Positions 56,371 through 64,000 of a DNA stretch of 64,000 bases are shown here, one piece after another. Source of the DNA: Pseudomonas sp. RIT623 (lineage in GTDB: Bacteria > Pseudomonadota > Gammaproteobacteria > Pseudomonadales > Pseudomonadaceae); the NCBI RefSeq assembly GCF_004519305.1, contig NZ_SOZA01000001.1:62001-126000 (forward strand), in the 5' to 3' direction. A program made the position numbers and the translations under genes. Positions within the stretch are counted from its first letter, which is position 1. Each line of letters starts with the position of its first letter. Under the pieces are notes generated by a model, which saw only the letters and a program-made list of their open reading frames with translations, ran no database searches and had not been told where the DNA came from.

Positions 56371-59082
56371 ATGACCGTAAAAGACCGCAACACCCGCAGC
56401 AAAGCCGGCGCAGACACTCGCCTGTCCATGCGTGCCGCCCGCGAGGCACGCAACGGCCTGGCCGTGACCCTGGCCAACCTCGATGCCAGCGAACTGGGCC
56501 TGACCGAGCACGAAGCCGCCAAGCGCCTGCAGCGCGACGGCGTCAACCAAGTCGCCCATGACAAGCCGCAACCGGCCCTGGTGCAACTGCTCAAGGCCTT
56601 GCACAACCCCTTCATCTACGTGCTGCTCACCCTCGCCGGCATCAGCTTCGTCACCGACTACTGGCTGCCGGTACGCGCAGGCGACCTGGAAGACGCGGAC
56701 CTGACCAAGGTCATCATCATCATGACCATGGTCAGCCTCAGCAGCCTGCTGCGCTTCTGGCAGGAGTACCGTTCGGGCAAGGCCGCCGACGCCCTCAAGG
56801 CCATGGTCCGCACCACCGCCACCGTGCTGCGCCGCGAGCGCCACGACCAGCCGGCGCGCCTGCGCGAAGTGCCGATGAACGAGCTGGTGGCTGGCGATAT
56901 CGTGCAACTGGCGGCCGGCGACATGATCCCCGCCGATATCCGCCTGATCGAGTCCCGCGACCTGTTCATCAGCCAGGCGGTACTGACCGGCGAGGCGCTG
57001 CCGGTGGAGAAGTACGACACCCTCGGCCACGTCGCGCAGAAGTCCGCCGGGGGCAGCGCCAGCGATGAAAGCGGCCTGCTCGACCTGCCCAACATCGGCT
57101 TCATGGGCACCAACGTGGTTAGCGGCCGCGCCCGCGCCGTGGTGGTGGCCACCGGCAAGCGCACCTACTTCGGCTCGCTGGCCAAGGCCATCGTCGGCTC
57201 GCGTAGCCAGACTGCCTTCGACCGTGGGGTGAACAGCGTCAGCCGCCTGTTGATCCGTTTCATGCTGGTAATGGTACCGGTGGTGTTCATGCTCAACGGC
57301 GTGGTCAAGGGCGACTGGAGCGACGCCTTCCTGTTTGCCCTGGCCGTTGCCGTGGGCCTGACCCCGGAGATGCTGCCGATGATCGTCAGCGCCAACCTGG
57401 CCAAAGGCGCCGTGGCCATGGCCCGGCGCAAGGTGGTGGTCAAGCGCCTGAACGCCATCCAGAACTTCGGGTCGATGGATGTCCTGTGCACCGACAAGAC
57501 CGGCACCCTGACCCAGGACCGCATCATCCTCGAACACCACGTCGACCCCAGCGGCCACAAGGACCCGCGCCTGCTGGAGCTGGCCTGGCTCAACAGCCAC
57601 CACCAGAGCGGCGTGAAAAACCTGATGGACCAGGCCGTGCTGCGCTTTGCCGGCGAAGACCAGGGCTTCCAGCCTCCCTATGCCTACGCCAAGGTCGACG
57701 AACTGCCCTTCGACTTCATCCGCCGGCGCCTGTCGGTGATCGTCAAGGATGCCCTGGGCGACCACCTGCTGGTGAGCAAGGGCGCCGTCGAGGAAATGCT
57801 GGCCATCGCCACCCATGTGGAAGAAGGCGGCCAGCGGATCGCTCTGGATGCCGGGCGACGCCAGCAACTGCTGGCCACCGCCAGCAGCTACAACCAGGAG
57901 GGTTTCCGCGTGCTGTTGGTCGGCACCCGTGATATTCCGGCCGTTGACGGCAAGCCCCAGTACCACACCGATGACGAGCGCGAGCTGGTGATTCGTGGCT
58001 TCCTGACCTTCCTCGACCCGCCCAAGGAAACCGCCGGCCCGGCCATCGCCGCCCTGCGCGAGATGGGCGTGAAGGTGAAGGTGCTGACCGGCGACAACCC
58101 GGTGGTCACCTGCAAGGTCTGCCGCGAAGTGGGCCTGGAGCCCGGCCAGCCGCTGCTCGGCCAGGACATCGAACGCCTGGACGACACCCAGCTCAAGGCC
58201 CTGGTCGAAGAGCGCACGGTGTTCGCCAAGCTCACACCGCTGCAGAAATCGCGGGTGCTCAAGGCGCTGCAAGCCAATGGCCACACCGTGGGCTTCCTCG
58301 GTGACGGCATCAATGACGCCCCGGCGCTGCGCGATGCCGACGTGGGCATCTCGGTGGACAGCGGCACCGATATCGCCAAGGAATCGGCCGACATCATCCT
58401 CCTGGAAAAGAGCCTGATGGTGCTGGAGGAAGGGGTGCTCAAGGGCCGCGAAACCTTCGGCAACATCATGAAGTACCTGTGCATGACCGCCAGCTCCAAC
58501 TTCGGCAACGTGTTCTCGGTGCTGGTGGCCAGCGCGTTCATCCCGTTCATGCCGATGCTGGCGATCCACCTGCTGCTGCAGAACCTGATGTACGACTTCT
58601 CTCAGCTGTCGCTACCGTGGGATCGCATGGACAAGGAATTCCTGCGCGAGCCACGCAAGTGGGATGCCCGCAACATCGGTCGCTTCATGCTGTGGATCGG
58701 CCCGACCTCGTCGATTTTCGACATCACCACCTTTGCCCTGATGTGGTACGTGTTCGCCGCCAACAGCGTGGAAATGCAGGCGTTGTTCCAGTCCGGCTGG
58801 TTCATCGAGGGCTTGCTGTCGCAGACCCTGGTGGTGCACATGCTGCGTACCCGCAAGGTGCCGTTCATCCAGAGCACCGCGGCGCTGCCGGTGATCCTGG
58901 CCACCGGCCTGGTGATGTGCCTGGGCATCTATATCCCGTTCTCGCCCCTGGGGGCGATGGTCGGGCTGGTGCCGCTGCCGTGGGAATACTTCCCATGGCT
59001 GGCCGCTACCCTGCTCGGCTACTGCCTGGTGGCCCAGGGCATGAAGACCCTGTACATCCGCCGCTTCGGCCAGTGGTTCTGA
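56371..59082 (+). CDS. mgtA: Magnesium-transporting P-type ATPase MgtA
   Basis: P3B-type ATPase of 903 aa importing Mg2+ across the inner membrane. N-terminal cytoplasmic region (1-85), about ten helices, actuator TGEALPVEKYD, phosphorylation site CTDKTGTLTQ, nucleotide domain, and hinge GDGINDAPALRDADVGIS. The ATG giving MTVKDRNTRS has CAGGAG 9 nt upstream within a switchable hairpin. A leader of about 640 nt with three short ORFs precedes it, so post-initiation control is likely. Confidence 0.95.
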   Translation: MTVKDRNTRSKAGADTRLSMRAAREARNGLAVTLANLDASELGLTEHEAAKRLQRDGVNQVAHDKPQPALVQLLKALHNPFIYVLLTLAGISFVTDYWLPVRAGDLEDADLTKVIIIMTMVSLSSLLRFWQEYRSGKAADALKAMVRTTATVLRRERHDQPARLREVPMNELVAGDIVQLAAGDMIPADIRLIESRDLFISQAVLTGEALPVEKYDTLGHVAQKSAGGSASDESGLLDLPNIGFMGTNVVSGRARAVVVATGKRTYFGSLAKAIVGSRSQTAFDRGVNSVSRLLIRFMLVMVPVVFMLNGVVKGDWSDAFLFALAVAVGLTPEMLPMIVSANLAKGAVAMARRKVVVKRLNAIQNFGSMDVLCTDKTGTLTQDRIILEHHVDPSGHKDPRLLELAWLNSHHQSGVKNLMDQAVLRFAGEDQGFQPPYAYAKVDELPFDFIRRRLSVIVKDALGDHLLVSKGAVEEMLAIATHVEEGGQRIALDAGRRQQLLATASSYNQEGFRVLLVGTRDIPAVDGKPQYHTDDERELVIRGFLTFLDPPKETAGPAIAALREMGVKVKVLTGDNPVVTCKVCREVGLEPGQPLLGQDIERLDDTQLKALVEERTVFAKLTPLQKSRVLKALQANGHTVGFLGDGINDAPALRDADVGISVDSGTDIAKESADIILLEKSLMVLEEGVLKGRETFGNIMKYLCMTASSNFGNVFSVLVASAFIPFMPMLAIHLLLQNLMYDFSQLSLPWDRMDKEFLREPRKWDARNIGRFMLWIGPTSSIFDITTFALMWYVFAANSVEMQALFQSGWFIEGLLSQTLVVHMLRTRKVPFIQSTAALPVILATGLVMCLGIYIPFSPLGAMVGLVPLPWEYFPWLAATLLGYCLVAQGMKTLYIRRFGQWF

Positions 59083-59092
59083 GGGGGTGGGC

Positions 59093-59527
59093 ATGCGCGT
59101 ACTGATCTGCGCGGGGCGCAACTACGCCGACAACCAACGCTGCCGCCAGGCGCTGGACGCCCTCCAGCGCCAGCAACCGATCCGGGTGCTGATCCACGGC
59201 GGCAGCCAGCACCTGGGCGGCGAAATCGAAGGCTGGGCCCGCGAACAGGGCGCCGACATCGTGCGCTATCCGCCCAACTGGCAGTTGCACGGCAAGCTGG
59301 CCGAGCGCCTGCGCAACGTCTTCATGCTGCGCGACAGCCGCCCCGACCTGGTGCTGGCGCTGCCGGGCGGCGACGATACCGAGGAGCTGCTGGCCCGGGC
59401 GCGGGGTGCGGGGATTGCGGTAATCTGCGCCAGGCAGCCACGGACGGCGGGCGCCCACGGTCCTGGGGGCCAGGCCGGACAAAATTCGACGCACTCTTCT
59501 CGTCCACCTGCACAGGGGCACCACTAA
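59093..59527 (+). CDS. SLOG-domain protein (YspA/cpYpsA-related, DUF2493)
   Basis: Rossmann-like SLOG domain protein of 144 aa: MRVLICAGRNYADNQ, LIHGGSQHLGGEIEGWAREQ and LALPGGDDTEELLARARGAG. Such proteins bind nucleotide-derived ligands; the specific ligand is unknown. The last 30 residues are a low-complexity tail. The ATG follows GAGGGGGTGG and lies 10 bp after mgtA, so they may be co-expressed. Confidence 0.82.
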   Translation: MRVLICAGRNYADNQRCRQALDALQRQQPIRVLIHGGSQHLGGEIEGWAREQGADIVRYPPNWQLHGKLAERLRNVFMLRDSRPDLVLALPGGDDTEELLARARGAGIAVICARQPRTAGAHGPGGQAGQNSTHSSRPPAQGHH

Positions 59528-59578
59528 GCTTTGCCAGGCCGCAGGACGCGGCCATCACCTGCAAACACGGAGTGCCCC

Positions 59579-61066
59579 ATGTCCCTCGCCCTCGTCCACA
59601 GCCGCGCCCAGGTGGGGGTGCAAGCACCCGCCGTAAGCGTCGAAACCCACCTGGCCAACGGCCTGCCCACGCTCACCCTGGTCGGTCTGCCGGAGGCCAC
59701 GGTCAAGGAGAGCAAGGACCGGGTCCGCAGCGCCATCGTAAACTCCGGGCTGGACTACCCGGCCCGGCGCATCACCCAGAGCCTCGCCCCGGCCGACCTG
59801 CCCAAGGACGGTGGCCGCTACGACCTGGCCATCGCCCTGGGCATCCTGGCCGCCAATGGCCAGGTACCGGTTGCCGCCCTCGACGGCATCGAATGCCTGG
59901 GCGAACTGGCGCTGTCGGGTACGTTGCGTCCGGTACAGGGTGTACTGCCTGCGGCACTGGCGGCGCGCGACGCGGGTCGGGCGCTGGTGGTGCCCAGGGA
60001 AAACGCCGAAGAGGCGAGCCTGGCCAGCGGCCTGGTGGTGTACGCGGTGGGGCACCTGCGGGAACTGGTCGCCCACCTGAATGCGCAACCTTCGCTGCCA
60101 CCCTACGCCGCGAATGGCCTGTTGCTTGAGCAACGCCCCTACCCGGACCTCAGCGAAGTGCAGGGCCAGATCGCTGCCAAGCGGGCGCTGCTGGTCGCCG
60201 CGGCTGGCGCGCACAACCTGTTGTTCTCCGGGCCGCCGGGCACCGGCAAGACCCTGCTCGCCAGCCGCCTGCCCGGGCTGCTGCCGCCGCTGGACGAGCG
60301 CGAGGCGCTGGAGGTGGCGGCGATCCGCTCGGTCAGCGGCCATGCCCCGCTCGATTGCTGGCCACAGCGGCCGTTCCGCCACCCCCACCACTCCGCCTCC
60401 GGCCCGGCGCTGGTGGGTGGTGGCAGCCGACCGCAACCCGGCGAGATCACCCTGGCGCACCATGGCGTGCTGTTCCTCGATGAGCTGCCCGAATTCGAAC
60501 GGCGCGTGCTGGAGGTGCTGCGCGAGCCGCTGGAGTCCGGCGAGATCGTGGTGGCCCGGGCCAAGGACCGGGTGCGCTTCCCGGCGCGCTTTCAACTGGT
60601 GGCGGCCATGAACCCCTGCCCCTGCGGCTACCTGGGCGACCCCACCGGCCGTTGCCGGTGCAGCAGCGAGCAGATCCAGCGCTACCGCAACAAGTTGTCC
60701 GGCCCCCTGCTCGACCGCATCGACCTGCACCTGACGGTGGCCCGGGAAAGTACCGTGCTGACTCACCAGCCCAGCGGCGAGACCAGCGCCAGTGTTGGCC
60801 AGCGGGTGGCCGAGGCACGGGAGCTGCAGCAGCGCCGGCAGGGCTGCGCCAATGCCTTCCTCGACCTCAAGGGGCTGCGCCGGCATTGCCCGCTGGAGCC
60901 GGTCGACCAGGCCTGGCTGGAGCAGGCCTGCGAACGGCTGACGCTGTCGTTGCGGGCAGCGCACCGGTTGCTGAAGGTGGCCCGCACCCTGGCGGACCTG
61001 GAGGGCACGCAAGCCATAGCCAGGTCGCACCTGGCGGAGGCGCTGCAGTATCGGCCCAGCGCCTGA
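59579..61066 (+). CDS. yifB: YifB/ComM family Mg-chelatase-like AAA+ ATPase
   Basis: AAA+ protein of 495 aa. An N-terminal Lon-like (ChlI) domain (about residues 1-170) is followed by the Mg-chelatase ATPase core with Walker [15 protein letters not shown], Walker B LFLDELPEF and a zinc-like NPCPCGYLGD, then the C-terminal helical domain. Homologue ComM is a branch-migration helicase in natural transformation. The start giving MSLALVHSRAQVG has GGAG 7 nt upstream. Confidence 0.93.
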   Translation: MSLALVHSRAQVGVQAPAVSVETHLANGLPTLTLVGLPEATVKESKDRVRSAIVNSGLDYPARRITQSLAPADLPKDGGRYDLAIALGILAANGQVPVAALDGIECLGELALSGTLRPVQGVLPAALAARDAGRALVVPRENAEEASLASGLVVYAVGHLRELVAHLNAQPSLPPYAANGLLLEQRPYPDLSEVQGQIAAKRALLVAAAGAHNLLFSGPPGTGKTLLASRLPGLLPPLDEREALEVAAIRSVSGHAPLDCWPQRPFRHPHHSASGPALVGGGSRPQPGEITLAHHGVLFLDELPEFERRVLEVLREPLESGEIVVARAKDRVRFPARFQLVAAMNPCPCGYLGDPTGRCRCSSEQIQRYRNKLSGPLLDRIDLHLTVARESTVLTHQPSGETSASVGQRVAEARELQQRRQGCANAFLDLKGLRRHCPLEPVDQAWLEQACERLTLSLRAAHRLLKVARTLADLEGTQAIARSHLAEALQYRPSA

Positions 61067-61244
61067 TCCTTTACGGCGGTTTTCCGCGCAATCACCCGCT
61101 GTATCAAGGCTGAGCCCCGTCGACAGACCCACTCAATCAGCGTAATAGCGGAAATATATTTTGCGCACCAAATATTTGCGCGCACCATTCATCTCAAGCA
61201 GCAAGCAGTCGCCAACCCTACTCAGCAGAACCCGGAGAACGATC

Positions 61245-61496
61245 ATGCCCCTTCGCAAAGCCTTCGCCGTCACCGTCACCACCCTGGCCCTCGGCACCAG
61301 CGTCAGCAGCTTCGCCAGCGAAGCCACCCCGTACCGCTACGGCATGGACCTGGACATCGCCAAGGTCGTCAGCGTCGATGCCCCCGCCAGCGCCCAAGGC
61401 CAGACCAGCACCGCCACCCTGACCTACCGCGACAGCAGCGGCCAGCTGCGCGCCGTGAGCTACGTGCAACCCACCGTCCTCGCCAACCAGAACTGA
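61245..61496 (+). CDS. DUF2790 family periplasmic protein
   Basis: Small exported protein of 83 aa. A signal peptide (to about residue 25, SSFA-SE) is followed by a DUF2790 core (YRYGMDLDIAKVVSVDAP, LTYRDSSGQLRAVSYVQP). Function unknown; such genes are multiplied in pseudomonads and often respond to metals or stress. GGAG lies 8 nt before the ATG. It stands 31 bp ahead of the esterase gene. Confidence 0.85.
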   Translation: MPLRKAFAVTVTTLALGTSVSSFASEATPYRYGMDLDIAKVVSVDAPASAQGQTSTATLTYRDSSGQLRAVSYVQPTVLANQN

Positions 61497-61527
61497 GCCG
61501 CGGCTTGCCCGCCAAAGGAGCTAGAAC

Positions 61528-62544
61528 ATGAAACTGTCCCACACCCTGACCGCCGGCCTGCTGGCCCTTGCCGTGAACAGCGCCTTCGCCGCTGGCAGCC
61601 CCGGCGTCGAGCACACCACCCAAGGCTTCCTCGACGCCCTGGCCGCCGGTGGCGGCAAGCCGCTGGAGACCCTCGCGCCCAAGGATGCCCGTGCGGTGCT
61701 GAGCGGTGCCCAGGCCGGGGTGAAGGTCGATGTGTCTGGGATCCGCGTCGAACGCCGGACCATCCAGGCCGACGGCCAGCCGCTGGAGATCCGCGTGGTG
61801 CGGCCCGAAGGATCCAAGGGCGATCTGCCAGTGTTCATGTTCTTCCACGGCGGCGGCTGGGTGCTGGGCGACTACCCCACCCACGAACGCCTGATCCGTG
61901 ACCTGGTGGTGGGCTCCGGCGCTGCGGCGGTCTACGTCGACTACACGCCGTCACCGGAAGCGAAGTTCCCCACCGCGATCAACCAGGCCTACGCCGCCAC
62001 CCGCTGGGTCGCCGAGCACGGCCAGGAGATCGGTGTTGACGGTAGCCGCCTGGCGGTGGCCGGCAACAGCGTCGGCGGCAACATGGCCGCGGTGGTGGCA
62101 CTGAAGGCCAAGGAGGCCGGCACGCCGAAGTTGCGTTTCCAGGCCCTGCTGTGGCCAGTGACCGACGCCAACTTCAACAACGCGTCCTACAACCAGTTCG
62201 GCGAAGGCCACTTCCTGACCCGCAACATGATGCAGTGGTTCTGGAACAACTACACCACCGACCCGCGCCAGCGCGATGACATCCACGCCTCGCCACTGCG
62301 CGCCAGCCTCGAGCAGTTGCAAGGCCTGCCACCGGCCCTGGTGCAGACTGCCGAGATGGATGTGTTGCGTGACGAAGGCGAGGCTTACGCCCGCAAGCTG
62401 GACGCCGCCGGGGTACCGGTGACCGCCGTGCGCTACAACGGCCTGATCCATGACTACGGCCTGCTCAACGTGCTGCGCACCGTGCCCAGTGTGCGCAGTG
62501 CCATGGACCAGGCGGCGCAGGCGCTGAAAGCCCATTTGCAGTAA
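61528..62544 (+). CDS. Exported alpha/beta hydrolase (HSL-family esterase)
   Basis: Esterase of 338 aa with a signal peptide (to about residue 22, SAFA-AG). Oxyanion-hole motif FFHGGGWVLG, nucleophile serine in VAGNSVGGNMA (GxSxG form), aspartate in MDVLRDEGEAYA and histidine in GLIHDYGLL complete the hormone-sensitive-lipase fold. The preceding DUF2790 gene may be co-transcribed. Substrate unknown. Confidence 0.87.
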   Translation: MKLSHTLTAGLLALAVNSAFAAGSPGVEHTTQGFLDALAAGGGKPLETLAPKDARAVLSGAQAGVKVDVSGIRVERRTIQADGQPLEIRVVRPEGSKGDLPVFMFFHGGGWVLGDYPTHERLIRDLVVGSGAAAVYVDYTPSPEAKFPTAINQAYAATRWVAEHGQEIGVDGSRLAVAGNSVGGNMAAVVALKAKEAGTPKLRFQALLWPVTDANFNNASYNQFGEGHFLTRNMMQWFWNNYTTDPRQRDDIHASPLRASLEQLQGLPPALVQTAEMDVLRDEGEAYARKLDAAGVPVTAVRYNGLIHDYGLLNVLRTVPSVRSAMDQAAQALKAHLQ

Positions 62545-62551
62545 GCAGTTG

Positions 62552-62616
62552 ATCGCGGGGCAAGCGCGCTCCCACGCAGGTATCAGACCTTCGTGGGAGC
62601 GCGCTTGCCCCGCGAT
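62552..62616. repeat. REP-type inverted repeat after the esterase gene
   Basis: Two perfect 25-bp arms beginning ATCGCGGGGCAAGCGCGCTC and ending GAGCGCGCTTGCCCCGCGAT flank a 15-bp loop. This family differs in sequence from the GTAGGAGCGGCC type seen elsewhere in the window. Confidence 0.8.
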
Positions 62617-62768
62617 TGATTCAGCAAAGGTCCCACTTTCAGAACGCTGCTTCCTGTAACCCAGGAATTGCCCTGCTTCCCATCTCACCCGAAAATGCCC
62701 GCCTCTTTCATCGATGACATAAGCTGTTGCATCACACGCTGCCGCACGCAGTTCAAGGAGTCCGAGCA

Positions 62769-64000
62769 ATGCCACACGAAGGCAGCCTGCTACAAACCGC
62801 CGTCATCTTCCTTCTCGCAGCCGTGGTCGCCGTGCCACTGGCCAAGCGCCTGCAACTGGGCGCCGTGCTCGGCTACCTGCTGGCCGGCGTGGCCATCGGC
62901 CCGCAGGCCCTGGGGCTGATCCGCGATACCGAGAGCGTCGCGCACATCTCCGAACTGGGCGTGGTGTTGCTGCTGTTCATCATCGGCCTGGAGCTTTCAC
63001 CACGACGCTTGTGGCTGATGCGCAAATCGGTGTTCGGCGTCGGCACCGCGCAGGTGATCCTGACCGGCGCGGTACTGGGCGCCATCGCCCTGTTCGGCTT
63101 CAGCCAGACGCTACCCGCGGCCATCGTGCTCGGCCTTGGCCTGGCCCTGTCGTCCACCGCGCTGGGCCTGCAGAGCCTGGCCGAAAGCAAGCAGCTCAAT
63201 GCGCCCCACGGTCGGCTGGCCTTCGCCATCCTGCTGTTCCAGGACATCGCCGCCATCCCGTTGATCGCCCTGGTGCCGCTGCTGGCCGCGAGCGGCCCGG
63301 ACACCAGCCACGGCGACAGCCTCGAGCATGGCCTGAAGGTGTTCGCCAGCATCGCCATCGTCATCGTCGGCGGTCGCTACCTGTTGCGCCCGTTGTTCCG
63401 TATCGTCGCCCGCACCGGTTTGCCGGAAGTGTCCACCGCCACCGCGCTATTGGTGGTGATCGGTACCGCCTGGTTGATGGAGGAGGCCGGCGTGTCCATG
63501 GCCCTGGGCGCCTTCCTCGCCGGCCTGCTGCTGGCCGACTCCGAATACCGCCATGAACTGGAATCGCAGATCGAGCCGTTCAAAGGCCTGCTGCTGGGCC
63601 TGTTCTTCATCAGCGTCGGCATGGGCGCCAACCTGCGCCTGCTGCTGGAAATGCCGCTGGTACTGCTGGGCCTGACCCTGTTGTTGATCGGCGTGAAGCT
63701 TACGTTGCTGATCGGCGTCGGCCGCCTGGCCGGTGGCCTGAACAGCGCCAGCGCCCTGCGCCTGGGGATGGTGCTGGCTGCCGGCGGCGAGTTCGCCTTC
63801 GTGGTGTTCAAGCTGGGCAAGGACCAGGGCCTGTTCGACACCCAGACCTACGACCTGCTGCTGATGACCATCACCCTGTCGATGGCCCTAACGCCGCTGC
63901 TGATGCTCGGCTGCGCCCGCGCCCTGAAGCGCCCGCAACCCGCCCGCGAGGTGCCCGAGCAGTACAAGGCCATCGACGCTGGCACCCCGCGCGTGGTGAT
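62769..64000 (+). CDS. KefC-type glutathione-gated potassium/proton antiporter (5' part)
   Basis: Monovalent cation:proton antiporter-2 family protein; 410 codons are visible and the frame is open at the window end. Twelve to thirteen helices are seen (VIFLLAAVVAVPLAKRLQLG to MALTPLLMLGCA), with LLFIIGLELSPRRLW, ALSSTALGLQSLAE and FQDIAAIPL typical of KefB/KefC. The last visible residues (GTPRVVI) begin an RCK/NAD-binding domain. AAGGAG lies 8 nt before the ATG. KefB versus KefC cannot be decided without the C-terminus. Confidence 0.88.
   Translation, partial: MPHEGSLLQTAVIFLLAAVVAVPLAKRLQLGAVLGYLLAGVAIGPQALGLIRDTESVAHISELGVVLLLFIIGLELSPRRLWLMRKSVFGVGTAQVILTGAVLGAIALFGFSQTLPAAIVLGLGLALSSTALGLQSLAESKQLNAPHGRLAFAILLFQDIAAIPLIALVPLLAASGPDTSHGDSLEHGLKVFASIAIVIVGGRYLLRPLFRIVARTGLPEVSTATALLVVIGTAWLMEEAGVSMALGAFLAGLLLADSEYRHELESQIEPFKGLLLGLFFISVGMGANLRLLLEMPLVLLGLTLLLIGVKLTLLIGVGRLAGGLNSASALRLGMVLAAGGEFAFVVFKLGKDQGLFDTQTYDLLLMTITLSMALTPLLMLGCARALKRPQPAREVPEQYKAIDAGTPRVV

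Noticed and set aside
56308..58569. Minus-strand 753-codon frame
   Set aside because: Antisense shadow of mgtA, histidine- and glutamine-rich, no recognisable domain.

Overview
This window looks like chromosome from a fluorescent pseudomonad of the Pseudomonas putida group. Evidence: GC-rich coding DNA, P. putida-type REP/BIME palindromes in many intergenic gaps, Pseudomonas-specific genes (algP, algQ, algR, sutA) and gene blocks in the order I remember from Pseudomonas genomes (algR-hemC-hemD-hemX-hemY; lptM-lysA-dapF-DUF484-xerC-HAD; amtB-glnK-ubiK-yifB). This assignment rests on recognition, not on a database search.

Layout. 1-5.7 kb: the end of a methionine ABC permease, two cyclic-di-GMP enzymes flanking a membrane fatty-acid desaturase, and a GNAT-like gene broken by an in-frame amber codon. 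5.8-10.3 kb: a degenerate-receiver/HDOD protein and the gabD-gabT GABA catabolic pair, with a structured RNA between them. 10.4-20.3 kb: a sulfate-ester scavenging cluster. It holds a TonB receptor, an arylsulfotransferase without an export signal, a LysR regulator, the alkylsulfatase dioxygenase AtsK and an AtsRBC-type ABC importer whose double-length permease has a REP element inside its reading frame. 20.4-30.4 kb: tRNA-Arg(CCG), an M20 peptidase, CBS, DUF2789, YbaK, NfeD/slipin, LysE, MscS and ABC-F genes. 30.4-41.2 kb: algP, an FKBP isomerase, algQ, dsbB, the heme genes, algR (no algZ/fimS beside it), argH and a GST. 41.3-51.9 kb: small conserved proteins, cyaA, a PI-PLC-like protein, rnk, DUF1289, cyaY and the lptM-lysA-dapF-DUF484-xerC-HAD run. 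51.9-64 kb: sutA, amtB-glnK, ubiK, a molbindin, mgtA with a very long leader, a SLOG protein, yifB, DUF2790, an esterase and the start of a KefC-type antiporter.

The most unusual segment is the roughly 640-nt leader of mgtA (about 55.73-56.37 kb). It holds three short open reading frames in series (25, 36 and 46 codons), all with proline at or near the end. The middle one has an excellent Shine-Dalgarno and begins M-N-P-D, recalling the enterobacterial MgtL peptide. Two places contain segments that can pair in mutually exclusive ways, one covering the leader ORF ribosome site and one covering the mgtA ribosome site. I read this as a translation-coupled Mg2+ (or proline/EF-P) control region, analogous to but different from enterobacterial mgtL. 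This is inference from sequence.

A second point of interest is the sulfur cluster. An apparently cytoplasmic but catalytically intact arylsulfotransferase sits with an alkylsulfatase, which suggests that sulfate groups may be passed from aryl to alkyl carriers before oxidative release.
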